DNA from: Kutzneria viridogrisea
Lineage (GTDB): Bacteria > Actinomycetota > Actinomycetes > Mycobacteriales > Pseudonocardiaceae
Reading direction: 5' to 3'
Assembly: GCA_014138725.1 (NCBI GenBank)
Contig: JACJID010000004.1
Span: forward strand, 868,001 to 932,000
DNA: 64,000 nt
The notes under the pieces were generated by a model. It ran no database searches. It had not been told where the DNA came from and saw only the letters and a list, made by a program, of their open reading frames with translations. Within the stretch, counting starts at the first letter, position 1. Every line of letters begins with the position of its first letter. Made by a program: the position numbers and the translations under genes. Shown here piece after piece: positions 10,691-21,113 of the stretch.

Positions 10691-12693
10691 GTCTGAACCC
10701 CTTCTGGTTTCGCCAGGCTGGCGTGCACTGCCTCCGCGGTGCGCCGGCCGACGCCGGGCACCTCGCTGATCTCCTCGACGCTGGCCTGCCGCAGTTTGCG
10801 CAGCGAGCCGAAGTGCTTGAGCAGGGCGGCTTTGCGGGTCTGACCGAGCCCGGGCACCTCGTCCAGTGCCGAGGTGGTCATCCGCTGCGAGCGCTTCTGC
10901 CGGTGGTAGGAGATCGCGAACCGGTGAGCCTCGTCGCGAACCCGCTGCAACAGGTAGAGCGCCTCGCTGGTGCGCGGCAAGATCACCGGATCGGGTTCAC
11001 CCGGGACCCAGACCTCCTCCAGCCGCTTGGCAAGGCCGATCACCGCGACATCGGTGACGCCCAGTTCGGCGAGCACGTCCGCGGCCACCGCGACCTGTGG
11101 GGCGCCGCCGTCCACCACCAGCAGGTTCGGCGGATAGGCGAAGCGGCGCGGCTTGCCGGTCTCCGGGTCGATGCCGGGCCGGTCGGTGTCGGTCTCCTGG
11201 GCCGTCTCGGCCTGGTAGCGGGCGAAGCGGCGGCGCACGACCTCCGCGATCGAGCCCACGTCCCCGCCCTCGGCGCCCTCGCGGATGGCGAACCGGCGGT
11301 ACTCGGACTTGCGGGCCAGCCCGTCCTCGAACACCACCAGCGAGGCCACCACGTCGGTGCCCTGCACGTGGCTGACGTCGGTGCACTCGATGCGCAGCGG
11401 CGCGCTGTCCAGGCCCAGCGCGTCCTGCAACTCCTGCAGGGCCGCCGAGCGCGCGGTCAGGTCACCGGCCCGGCGCAGCTTGTGCTGCGCGAAGGCCTCG
11501 GCCGCGTTGCGCTGCACCGTCTCCATCAGCGCGCGCTTGTCCCCGCGCTGCGGCACGCGCAGCTGCACCCTGGCGCCCCGCAGGCCGGACAGCCACTCCT
11601 CGATCGCCTCGTGGTCCTCGGGCAGCTCGGGCACCAGCACCTCGCGCGGCACCGGGCTGGCCGCGGCCTCGGTGTTGTCCGACAGCTCGGCCTGGTCCCC
11701 GTAGAACTGGCTGAGGAACTGGTCCACCAGCCCGCCGACGCCGGTCTCCTGCGCATCGACGCTCGAACCCGCAAGCGGTTCTTCGACCTTGATGCTCGAA
11801 CCCGCAAGCGGTTCTTCGACCTTGTCGGTCACCCAGCCGCGCTGCCCGCGCACCCGCCCGCCGCGCACGTGGAAGACCTGCACGGACACCTCGAGCTCGT
11901 CCTCGGCGAAGGCCACCACGTCGGCGTCCGTGCCGTCGCCCAGCACCACCGCCTGCTTCTCCATGGCCTTGCGCAGCGCGCCCACGTCGTCGCGCAGCCG
12001 AGCGGCCCGCTCGAACTCCAGCTCCTCGGAGGCCGCCAGCATGTCCCGCTCCAGCCTGCGCACCATCGCGTCGGTGCGCCCGGCCAGGAAGTCGCAGAAG
12101 TCCGCCACGATCGCGCGATGCTCGTCCGCGGACACCTTGCCCACGCAGGGCGCCGAGCACTTGCCGATGTAGCCCAGCAGGCAGGGGCGGCCGATCTGCC
12201 CGTGCCGCTTGAACACCCCCGCCGAGCAGGTCCGCGCCGGGAACACCCGCAGCAGCAGGTCCAGGGTCTCGCGGATCGCCCAGGCGTGCGCGTACGGCCC
12301 GAAGTAGCGCACACCCTTGCGGCGCGGCCCCCGGTAGACGTGCAGCCTCGGGTACTCCTCGTTCAGGGTCACCGCCAGCACCGGGTAGGACTTGTCGTCG
12401 CGGTAGCGGACGTTGAACCTCGGGTCGAACTCCTTGATCCAGGAGTACTCCAGCTGAAGCGCCTCGACCTCGGTGCCCACCACCGTCCACTCGACCCCGG
12501 CCGCGGTGGTCACCATCTGCCGGGTGCGCGGGTGCAGGGTGGACAGGTCGGCGAAGTACGAGGACAGCCTGCTGCGCAGGCTCTTCGCCTTGCCCACGTA
12601 GATCACCCGACGCGTCGCGTCGCGGAACTTGTAGACGCCCGGCGCGTCCGGGATCGTGCCAGTCGCTGGTCGGTAGGTAGACGGGTCCGCCAC
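10687..12693 (-). CDS. uvrC: UvrABC system protein C (excinuclease subunit)
   Basis: A 668-residue nucleotide-excision-repair nuclease. It has an N-terminal GIY-YIG domain ([26 protein letters not shown] split over residues 18-43), a UVR motif ([18 protein letters not shown]) and a C-terminal RNase H-like plus helix-hairpin-helix part ending [16 protein letters not shown]. It makes both incisions around UvrB-bound lesions. Between the UVR and nuclease parts is an 11-residue direct duplication ([11 protein letters not shown] / [11 protein letters not shown]), which lengthens the linker. It overlaps rapZ by 4 nt. Confidence 0.96.
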   Translation of the reverse strand: MADPSTYRPATGTIPDAPGVYKFRDATRRVIYVGKAKSLRSRLSSYFADLSTLHPRTRQMVTTAAGVEWTVVGTEVEALQLEYSWIKEFDPRFNVRYRDDKSYPVLAVTLNEEYPRLHVYRGPRRKGVRYFGPYAHAWAIRETLDLLLRVFPARTCSAGVFKRHGQIGRPCLLGYIGKCSAPCVGKVSADEHRAIVADFCDFLAGRTDAMVRRLERDMLAASEELEFERAARLRDDVGALRKAMEKQAVVLGDGTDADVVAFAEDELEVSVQVFHVRGGRVRGQRGWVTDKVEEPLAGSSIKVEEPLAGSSVDAQETGVGGLVDQFLSQFYGDQAELSDNTEAAASPVPREVLVPELPEDHEAIEEWLSGLRGARVQLRVPQRGDKRALMETVQRNAAEAFAQHKLRRAGDLTARSAALQELQDALGLDSAPLRIECTDVSHVQGTDVVASLVVFEDGLARKSEYRRFAIREGAEGGDVGSIAEVVRRRFARYQAETAQETDTDRPGIDPETGKPRRFAYPPNLLVVDGGAPQVAVAADVLAELGVTDVAVIGLAKRLEEVWVPGEPDPVILPRTSEALYLLQRVRDEAHRFAISYHRQKRSQRMTTSALDEVPGLGQTRKAALLKHFGSLRKLRQASVEEISEVPGVGRRTAEAVHASLAKPEGVQT
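11761..11823. repeat. 33-bp in-frame tandem duplication inside uvrC
   Basis: The unit starting GCTCGAACCCGCAAGCGG at 11761 repeats at 11794 with no mismatch over 30 bp. It adds 11 residues ([11 protein letters not shown]) to the UvrC linker without breaking the frame. Perfect identity suggests a recent slippage event. Confidence 0.9.
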
Positions 12694-12761
12694 CTCACCA
12701 GCCTACGGGCGGGGTCCGACAACCCCAGGGGCCGGGCGGATCCTCCCCCGGTCGGCGGCAT

Positions 12762-12958
12762 GAAGGTGCCCTTCGGGACGGTGGACGCCGCGAAGGGCAC
12801 CTTCGGGACACGACGAGGTGGGCGAGCCGGAACCGCGTCGCACCGCCATGAAGGTGCCCCTTGAGACGCTCAACGCCGCGAAGGGCACCTTCGTGGCATC
12901 GCCGGGACGTGCCGCGAAAGGACCGTTCGCCGCGTTCAACGCAGTGAAAGCCACCTTC
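12762..12958. repeat. Three 43-bp palindromic repeats (13+17+13) after uvrC start region
   Basis: Copies lie at 12762-12804 (perfect arms GAAGGTGCCCTTC and GAAGGGCACCTTC), 12850-12892 (slightly changed left arm) and 12916-12958 (degenerate arms GAAAGGACCGTTC and GAAAGCCACCTTC). Each has arms of 13 nt around a 17-nt loop. They fill the 293-nt space between the uvrC start (12693) and the Rieske gene stop (12987), so any uvrC promoter must lie close to its start. Translated, they give spurious peptides of the type MKVPFGT..AAKGTF. Confidence 0.85.
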
Positions 12959-12986
12959 CGGCCGACGCGGTGGGTCGCCCGCGGAG

Positions 12987-13439
12987 TCAGGCGGCGACCA
13001 CGTTGGCCCCGTCGACCTTGACCTGCACCGGGGTCAGGCCGGTGGTCGCGGGGCCCTTCTTGAGCGAGCCGGTGGCGGCGTCGAACTGACTGCCGTGACC
13101 GGGGCAGGTGATGGTGGCGCCCTGCGGCGGGCTGACGATGACCCCGGCGTGCGGGCAGGTCGCGTTGAACGCCTTGACCTCCCCGCTGGTGGGCTGGACG
13201 AGCAGCACACCGCCGGTGACCAGGCCGCCGCCGACGGGCACGTCGGCGACCTTGGCCAGGACGGTGCCGGGCGTGGCGGCGCCACCGGTGCCGGTGCCGC
13301 CACCGCCCGAGGTGCCACCGCCGCCTGAGGGCCCGCTGGAACAGGCGGTGGTGACGGCACCGCCTGCGACCAGCGCGGCCACCAGGCCGCAGATCGCCTG
13401 CCTGCGAGTGGGGTTGGTGACGGCCTCGGGCATGTTCAC
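12987..13439 (-). CDS. Rieske [2Fe-2S] lipoprotein, Tat-type signal
   Basis: A roughly 150-residue exported iron-sulfur protein. An N-terminal twin-arginine stretch (NPTRRQAICGLVAALVAGG) runs into a lipobox-like TTAC, followed by a Gly/Ser/Thr-rich linker. The Rieske domain has both cluster motifs, CPHAG and CPGHGSQFD, giving two Cys and two His ligands. The role is an electron carrier at the outer membrane face; the partner is unknown. GTG at 13439 was preferred because GGAGG lies 7 nt upstream; the ATG two codons later is possible. Confidence 0.9.
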   Translation of the reverse strand: MNMPEAVTNPTRRQAICGLVAALVAGGAVTTACSSGPSGGGGTSGGGGTGTGGAATPGTVLAKVADVPVGGGLVTGGVLLVQPTSGEVKAFNATCPHAGVIVSPPQGATITCPGHGSQFDAATGSLKKGPATTGLTPVQVKVDGANVVAA

Positions 13440-13511
13440 GCTGGTGCCTCCGTGCTCACGTGGTGGGAAAGCGCAGTTCACCATGTACCACGGACAGCCA
13501 CCATCAGAGGT

Positions 13512-14006
13512 TCATCGGGAGTTGCTGGCAACTTGCCGTGCCACGGCGAGCACGGCGGTGAACGGGGGCAGCCAGTGCCTGCTGAACGAGGGGGCGTTGG
13601 CCCAGCGGACCCGGCCGTACGGGGTCATCGTGGGCGGCAGCAGGATGCTGTGCGGCGAGCGCACGAACCTGATCTGGGAGGGGCTGCGCAGCTGGGCGGG
13701 CAGCAGCGCGACCAACTCCGCGAGGAACAGCCAGTTCTCCTGCGGGCTGGGGATGACCAGTGTGGGCCCGGCCAGCATCCTGGCGCGCAGCTCGGCGAGC
13801 ACGGCCGAACCGATCCTGGCGGGCATGACCAGGGCGGTGGTGGTGGGGCCCAGCGGCAGCAGCACCCCCTGCTCGGTCACGTTCACCCGCCAGCCGAGCA
13901 TCCGGTAGTTGGCCACGACCTCGCCGACGGTCCGGCCGAAACTGTGGTCGGGCAGTTGCGCGTTCGCGTGCGCCGGCTTCATCGCCGGCTTCGTGGTGGT
14001 GGTCAT
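13512..14006 (-). CDS. Actinobacterial protein of unknown function
   Basis: This 164-residue protein is not assigned to a function. The start MTTTTKPAMK at 14006 was chosen because the longer upstream frame is basic, low-complexity and not protein-like. It contains a short beta-rich pattern (GWRVNVTEQGVLLPLG, then LVMPARIGSAVLAELRARM and GPTLVIPSP), which reads like a small soluble domain. It is divergently arranged with the zinc-ribbon HTH regulator at 14260, and the 253-nt space between them holds a long inverted repeat, so that regulator may control it. Confidence 0.7.
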   Translation of the reverse strand: MTTTTKPAMKPAHANAQLPDHSFGRTVGEVVANYRMLGWRVNVTEQGVLLPLGPTTTALVMPARIGSAVLAELRARMLAGPTLVIPSPQENWLFLAELVALLPAQLRSPSQIRFVRSPHSILLPPTMTPYGRVRWANAPSFSRHWLPPFTAVLAVARQVASNSR

Positions 14007-14142
14007 GGCGCACGTCCTCCCGTGTCGGGCGGTCCGAGTGGTGGTGCCGTCCGGAGGTCGTTCCGGGCGGCTCCGCCTGCGGTTGGAGGGACAGGGTGCG
14101 CCGCCGGCCACCGGGTCACCACCCCCGAAGCGGATCGGTCCA

Positions 14143-14202
14143 ATTCACCTGCTGCATGACATTCCCGGATCAAGCCCGGTCTGTTTCATGCATCAGGTGA
14201 AT
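14143..14202. promoter_or_regulatory. 17-bp inverted repeat between divergent genes (operator candidate)
   Basis: Arms ATTCACCTGCTGCATGA (14143-14159) and TCATGCATCAGGTGAAT (14186-14202) are complementary at 16 of 17 positions around a 26-nt spacer. The repeat lies between the divergent genes starting at 14006 and 14260, 58 nt before the HTH regulator. It could be an operator for that regulator, with two TCACCTG-type half-sites about four helix turns apart. Confidence 0.65.
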
Positions 14203-14259
14203 AGACAGGTCGCGACCAGCGATTACACTGTGAACACGCTCAGTGACGGGAGCGAGGCC

Positions 14260-15813
14260 ATGGAACCGGTTGGGTTAAGGCAAGCCAGATCGGGTCGTGC
14301 ATGCTCCTGTGGCGCTCTGCTCGCTGCGGACAACTCCGACCGGCTGTGCCACCGCTGCCGTCGAAACGCCCGGCAGGAGATCTTCGGCCCGCCACCGCTG
14401 CCGGACGGGTTCTGGGACCACCCCGTGCTGTCGGAGCCCTTCGCCGATCAGGACATGGGTGCGCTGATCGCAGCCTACCGGCACCACCCCGGTCATCCCC
14501 ACCGCATCACCCAGGACCGGATGGCCAGCTGGCTGGGCATCAGTCAGGCGCAGTTGTCGCGGTACGAGAACGGGGAGAACCCGATCGACCGCATGGACCG
14601 GCTCAAGCACTTCGCCGAGGTGCTCGCCGTGCCCGCGGAACGACTGTGGTTCGACCGCAACGGCCCTCCCAGACCCCGAGGTCCAGAAAGCTCCACGGCC
14701 CCGGACGTGTTCCTCGCGTCCTGGGACGCGCTGAGCACTGCCCGGTCCGTCGAAGAGGTGACGAGGAGCGACTTGACACTCAGCAGACGAGCGGCGCTCA
14801 CCGGGGCGGCCGCGGTGGCCGTCGGACCTTCCCTGGTCGAGCCGATGCAGCACTGGCTGACGCCGTTGCAGCCGCTGGCGAAGTGGGCACCGAGCGGGGC
14901 GGTCAGCGAGGACGAGCTGGCGGCCATGCGCACGGTGGCCGACGGGCTGCGCGGCTGGAGCAACGGCGGCGGCGCGGGCCTGGCCCGCAAGGCGGTTCTG
15001 GGCCAGCTCAACGAACTGTCCGAGCGGCTGCGCAGAGCACCCGACTCGCCCACCACACAGCAGGCGTTCTTCGTCGGCGCGGACCTGGCCAAGATCGCCG
15101 CGGGCATGTCCTGGGACGCGGGGCTGCACGACTCGGCCCAGCGCTACTACGTGCTGGCCGTGCGCATGGCCAAGGCCAGCCGCAACGAGCCGTTCGGGGC
15201 GATGTGCCTTGCCTCGATGGCGCGGCAGATGTTCGACCTCGGGCGTCCCGAGGACGGGCTGGAACTGGTGCAGCTCGCGCAGTACGGCACACGGCGGGGA
15301 GCCACCCCGACCCTGCGCTCGGTGCTGCACACCCGCGAGGCGTGGGCCTACGCCCTGCTCGGGCGGGTGCAGGAGTTCCACCGGGCCGTGGGGCACGCCC
15401 AGGAGTGCTTCGCCGCACGCGACCGCGGCCAGGAGCCGCACTGGCTGGCCTCGTTCGACGAGGCGGAGATGGAAGGGGTGATCGGCGCCCGGCTACGGGA
15501 CCTGGCCAAGCACGACCCCACGCAGGCCCCGCTCGCGGAACGGCACATCCGCCGCGCGCTCGCGCTGCGCCATCCGTCGCGGGTGCGCAACCGGGTGTTC
15601 GACGTGATCGGGCTGGCCCGCACGCGGTTGGCCACCGGCGAGCCGGAGGCGGCCTGCGAGCTGATCCAGTCCGTGCTGCCCACCGTCGCCCGGCTGCGCT
15701 CCGGCCGGGTGCGGCGCAAGCTGCAGGACTTCGTGACCGAGTCGGCCCACTACCGCCAACTGCACGCCGTGCGCGAGGTGCAGGACGCGATCCGGGTCAT
15801 CCGCAGCGCCTGA
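14260..15813 (+). CDS. Zinc-ribbon/HTH/TPR transcription regulator
   Basis: A 517-residue regulator. Near residue 10 a CSC...CHRC pattern forms a short zinc ribbon. An XRE-type HTH follows (ITQDRMASWLGISQAQLSRYENG, about residues 87-109), then a hydrophobic stretch (SRRAALTGAAAVAVGPSLV, about 175) and a long alpha-helical C-terminal half of TPR-like repeats (LEEs such as HDSAQRYYVLAVRMAKAS). This layout is common among actinobacterial XRE regulators whose TPR part senses a peptide or protein signal. ATG 14260 follows GGGAGCGAGG. Its neighbour across the inverted repeat is the likely target. Confidence 0.82.
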   Translation: MEPVGLRQARSGRACSCGALLAADNSDRLCHRCRRNARQEIFGPPPLPDGFWDHPVLSEPFADQDMGALIAAYRHHPGHPHRITQDRMASWLGISQAQLSRYENGENPIDRMDRLKHFAEVLAVPAERLWFDRNGPPRPRGPESSTAPDVFLASWDALSTARSVEEVTRSDLTLSRRAALTGAAAVAVGPSLVEPMQHWLTPLQPLAKWAPSGAVSEDELAAMRTVADGLRGWSNGGGAGLARKAVLGQLNELSERLRRAPDSPTTQQAFFVGADLAKIAAGMSWDAGLHDSAQRYYVLAVRMAKASRNEPFGAMCLASMARQMFDLGRPEDGLELVQLAQYGTRRGATPTLRSVLHTREAWAYALLGRVQEFHRAVGHAQECFAARDRGQEPHWLASFDEAEMEGVIGARLRDLAKHDPTQAPLAERHIRRALALRHPSRVRNRVFDVIGLARTRLATGEPEAACELIQSVLPTVARLRSGRVRRKLQDFVTESAHYRQLHAVREVQDAIRVIRSA

Positions 15814-15828
15814 GTCAAGGGGCTGTTC

Positions 15829-15866
15829 GCTGCCTGTGGACAATCACGCGGTTGTCCACAGGCAGC
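15829..15866. other. Palindrome of two opposed DnaA boxes
   Basis: GCTGCCTGTGGACAA and TTGTCCACAGGCAGC are perfect 15-nt arms around the 8-nt loop TCACGCGG. Each arm contains the actinobacterial DnaA-box consensus TTGTCCACA in opposite orientation. It starts 16 nt after the stop of the HTH regulator, so it may also act as that gene's terminator stem, although no T-run follows. Confidence 0.6.
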
Positions 15867-15949
15867 GGCATTTCGTGATCCGCTCGGGGTGGGGGCGGGT
15901 AGACTGGAATCGGGGTCGCCCCCCCAGGGAGTGGCGGGGGCTGGAGTGG

Positions 15950-18142
<2,193 letters not shown>

Positions 18143-18146
<4 letters not shown>

Positions 18147-18751
18147 CGGGACTCCTCCTTGAGCGCGGCCAGGTGCGGGGTCGCCAGCCGCTCCACGTAC
18201 TTCGCCAGCACGTCGACCTCCAGGTTGACCAGGTCACCGGGCTCGCGGCGGCCCAGCGTGGTCAACTCCAGCGTGGTCGGGATGAGCGCCACGCTGAAGA
18301 AGTCCTCCCCGGCCTCGACCACGGTCAGCGAGACGCCGTCCACGGTGATCGAGCCCTTCTCCACCAAGTAGCGCGACAGCCTGGCCGGAATGCCGAACCT
18401 GGTCAGCCCGACCTCGTCCCGGGACAGGAACACGCCGACCCCGTCCACGTGGCCCTGCACGATGTGCCCGCCCAGCCGCTGGCCCGCGGCCATCGCGCGC
18501 TCCAGGTTGACCCGGTCACCCTCGTGGATCTTGTCCAGGCTGGACCGCTGCAGGGTCTCGTTGACCACGTCGGTGGTGAACTGCCCCTCGCCGGAGGTCA
18601 CCACCGTCAGGCACACGCCGTTGACGGAGATCGAGTCGCCGTGCCTGGCGTCGGAGGTCACCAGCGGACCCCGCACGGTCAGGCGGGCAGCGTTGGGCAG
18701 CTGCTCCACGGCGACGATCTCGCCCAGTTCCTCGACGATCCCGGTGAACAC
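18143..18751 (-). CDS. ribE: Riboflavin synthase alpha subunit
   Basis: The 202-residue enzyme dismutates two lumazines to riboflavin. Two internal lumazine-binding repeats are visible: [13 protein letters not shown]...[13 protein letters not shown] in the first half and FTHIVQ-like [13 protein letters not shown]...[13 protein letters not shown] in the second. It starts 14 nt after the ribD stop and overlaps ribBA by 4 nt. The short ribD-ribE gap leaves no room for an FMN riboswitch. Confidence 0.96.
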
Positions 18752-18765
18752 GACGGGCTCCCTAC

Positions 18766-19776
18766 CTACTCCTCGGCCGGCACTGCGGAGATCCGCACGT
18801 CGGGTCCGCTCATGGTGACTTCTTCAACGCTCCAGTGCAGCGCCTGGGTGATGGTCGACACTCCCGCGTCGGCCAGCGCCACAGGCCCGGCCCCGAGCAG
18901 CTTGGGCGCAATGTAGACCAGCGCGCGGTCCACCCGCCTGGACTTCAGGAAACCCCCGGCCAGCCTGGGCCCGCCCTCCAGCAGGACGTCCACCACGCCG
19001 CGGGCGGCCAGCTCCGCGAGCACCTCGTCCGGGTCGTTCGTGCGCAGGTGCACGGTCGGCGCGCTGTCGTCCAGCACGCGAGCCGCGGGCGGCAGGTCCC
19101 CGGTGCCGACCACCACGCGCAGCGGCTGGCGCTCGGCGGGCGAGCCGTCCTCGGCGCGGGCGGTCAGCTGCGGGTCGTCGGCGAGCACCGTGCCGCGACC
19201 GGCCACGATGGCGTCCACCTGGCGGCGCAGCAGGTGCACCTGCGCGCGGGAGTCCGCCGAGCTGATCCACCGGCTGGTGCCGTCGGCGGCGGCGACCCGC
19301 CCGTCCAGGCTCGCCGCGTACTTCCACGTGACGTGCGGGCGGCCGGTCCGCGCGTAGTGCAGCCACGCGCGCAGCGGTCCTCGTTCCACGTCCTGCGCCA
19401 ACAACCCCTGGCGCACGGTGATTCCCGCGGCGCGCAGCAGCTCGGCGCCACCGGCCGCCTTCGGGTTCGGGTCGGCGGTGGCGAACACGACCTCGGCCAC
19501 ACCCGCCTCGATCAGTGCCAGCGCGCAGGGCCCGGTCCTGCCCTGGTGCGCGCAGGGTTCGAGGGTCACCACGGCCGTGCCGCCGCGGGCCCGCTCCCCC
19601 GCCTCGGCCAGCGCCACGACCTCGGCGTGCGGCCCGCCCGGTGGCCGCGTGGCGCCCACCCCGACCAGCTGGCCCGCCGCGTCGAGCAGGGCGGCGCCCA
19701 CCGGCGGGTTCGGGCTGGTCGTGCCCCGTACCCGCTCGCTGGCCGCGATCGCGGCCCGCATCGCCGCCTCGATCAT
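18766..19776 (-). CDS. ribD: Riboflavin biosynthesis deaminase/reductase
   Basis: The 336-residue fusion has an N-terminal cytidine-deaminase-like zinc site ([10 protein letters not shown], then [18 protein letters not shown]) and a C-terminal reductase with [19 protein letters not shown] and [14 protein letters not shown]. It carries out the second and third steps after GTP opening. It overlaps rpe by 4 nt, as in mycobacterial rpe-ribG order. Confidence 0.96.
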   Translation of the reverse strand: MIEAAMRAAIAASERVRGTTSPNPPVGAALLDAAGQLVGVGATRPPGGPHAEVVALAEAGERARGGTAVVTLEPCAHQGRTGPCALALIEAGVAEVVFATADPNPKAAGGAELLRAAGITVRQGLLAQDVERGPLRAWLHYARTGRPHVTWKYAASLDGRVAAADGTSRWISSADSRAQVHLLRRQVDAIVAGRGTVLADDPQLTARAEDGSPAERQPLRVVVGTGDLPPAARVLDDSAPTVHLRTNDPDEVLAELAARGVVDVLLEGGPRLAGGFLKSRRVDRALVYIAPKLLGAGPVALADAGVSTITQALHWSVEEVTMSGPDVRISAVPAEE

Positions 19777-20444
19777 CGCGTGCGGTGCTTCGCCGCCTGC
19801 GCGCGCAGCGCCTCGACAGCCTTGCCCGGGTCCTGCGCCCCGTAGACCGCCGAGCCCGCCACGAAGCAGTCCACACCGGCCTCGGCCGCCTGCTCGATCG
19901 TGTCGGCGTTGATGCCGCCGTCGATCTCCACCACCAGGGTCAGGTGCCCGGTGTCCACCAGCCTGCGCGCGGTGCGCACCTTGTCCAGCACCTCCGGCAT
20001 GAACGACTGCCCGCCGAAGCCCGGTTCCACCGACATCACCAGCAGCGTGTCGTAGTGCCTGAGCACCTCGGTGTAGGGCTCCAGCGGGGTGCCCGGCTTG
20101 ATCGACAGCCCGGCCTTGGCCCCGGCGGCCCTCAGGTCCCTGGCGATCCCGACCGGGTCCGCCGCCGCCTCCACGTGCACCGTGACGTTGTAGGCGCCCG
20201 CCTCGGCGTAGCCCACCGCCCAGCGGTCCGGGTCATCGATCATCAGGTGGCAGTCCAGCGGGATGTCGGTCGCCTTGAGCAGCGACTGCACCACCGGCAA
20301 TCCCAGGGTCAGGTTCGGCACGAAGTGCGCGTCCATGACGTCCACGTGCAGCCAGTCCGCAGTGGACACTGCGGCGGCCTCCTCGCCCAGCCGGGCGAAG
20401 TCGGCGGACAGGATGCTCGGGGCGATCAGCGGCGACTGTGACAC
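19773..20444 (-). CDS. rpe: Ribulose-phosphate 3-epimerase
   Basis: A 223-residue TIM-barrel enzyme that interconverts ribulose-5-phosphate and xylulose-5-phosphate and so feeds ribulose-5-phosphate, a riboflavin precursor. Landmarks are [32 protein letters not shown] with metal-binding residues, and [17 protein letters not shown]. It heads the rpe-ribD-ribE-ribBA-ribH unit and is divergent from the Uma2 gene at 20541; the promoter should lie in 20445-20540. Confidence 0.97.
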   Translation of the reverse strand: MSQSPLIAPSILSADFARLGEEAAAVSTADWLHVDVMDAHFVPNLTLGLPVVQSLLKATDIPLDCHLMIDDPDRWAVGYAEAGAYNVTVHVEAAADPVGIARDLRAAGAKAGLSIKPGTPLEPYTEVLRHYDTLLVMSVEPGFGGQSFMPEVLDKVRTARRLVDTGHLTLVVEIDGGINADTIEQAAEAGVDCFVAGSAVYGAQDPGKAVEALRAQAAKHRTR

Positions 20445-20540
20445 GACTGGTGAGTCTAGTTGTCCGGCGCGAATGAATCCGCACGTGAGCGGCGTGCCCC
20501 GATAGGCTGTGGGTCACAGTCGGACAGGCCGGGAGATGAG

Positions 20541-21113
20541 ATGACAGCAGTGCCGTGGCCGGACCACCTGCTGTCCCTGGAGGAGTTCACCGCACTCCCC
20601 GAGGACACCAGCCGTCGGTACGAGGTCCTGGAAGGTGTGCTCATCGTGTCGCCGCGCCCTGTCGGACTCCACAGCCGGGTTGCCAAGCAGTTGGCGCTCC
20701 ACCTCGACGAGCAACTCTCCCCGGAGTGGGAGGCCGCCATCGAGATGGACCTCGTGCTCCGGCCGGGGTTCCCGTTGGGGGTGCGAGTCCCTGACGTGGT
20801 GGTGACCAGGAGCGAGCTGATCGATCAGAGCGCGCCGCGCCTCTACCCCGAGGACGTCTTGATCGCGGTGGAGGTCATCTCACCTGGCTCGCGCATGACC
20901 GACACCGTACTCAAGCCGGTCGAGTACGCCGAGGCGGGCATCCCGCACTACTGGGTCGTGGACCTGGAACCGCCGGTCAGCCTCACCGCGTATCACCTGA
21001 TCGAGGAGTTCGGGGCGTACCAGGAAGCCCCCGCGGTGACCGGGGAGTTCCTCACGAGCGAGCCGTTCTCACTGCGGATCGACCTCGACGCGGTGACCAG
21101 TCGCCGCCGGTGA
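20541..21113 (+). CDS. Uma2-family (DUF820) restriction-endonuclease-fold protein
   Basis: A 190-residue PD-(D/E)XK-fold protein of the Uma2 family. It starts with SLEEFTALPEDTSRRYEVLEG and holds the core RVPDVVVTRSEL and ILIAVEVISPGSRMTDT-type motif (LIAVEVISPGSRMTD), where Asp and Glu-x-Ile-Ser-Pro correspond to the nuclease site. Many such copies occur in actinobacteria and their role is unclear. ATG 20541 follows GGGAG. The 3' end overlaps the convergent permease gene by 45 nt. Confidence 0.88.
   Translation: MTAVPWPDHLLSLEEFTALPEDTSRRYEVLEGVLIVSPRPVGLHSRVAKQLALHLDEQLSPEWEAAIEMDLVLRPGFPLGVRVPDVVVTRSELIDQSAPRLYPEDVLIAVEVISPGSRMTDTVLKPVEYAEAGIPHYWVVDLEPPVSLTAYHLIEEFGAYQEAPAVTGEFLTSEPFSLRIDLDAVTSRRR

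Noticed and set aside
12757-12900. Small proteins MKVPFGT..., MKVPLETL... as genes
   Set aside because: They are translations of the 43-bp palindromic repeats, without ribosome sites.
18740-18770. FMN riboswitch before rib genes
   Set aside because: Only 14 nt separate ribD and ribE, and no RFN-element sequence is seen upstream of rpe or any rib gene.
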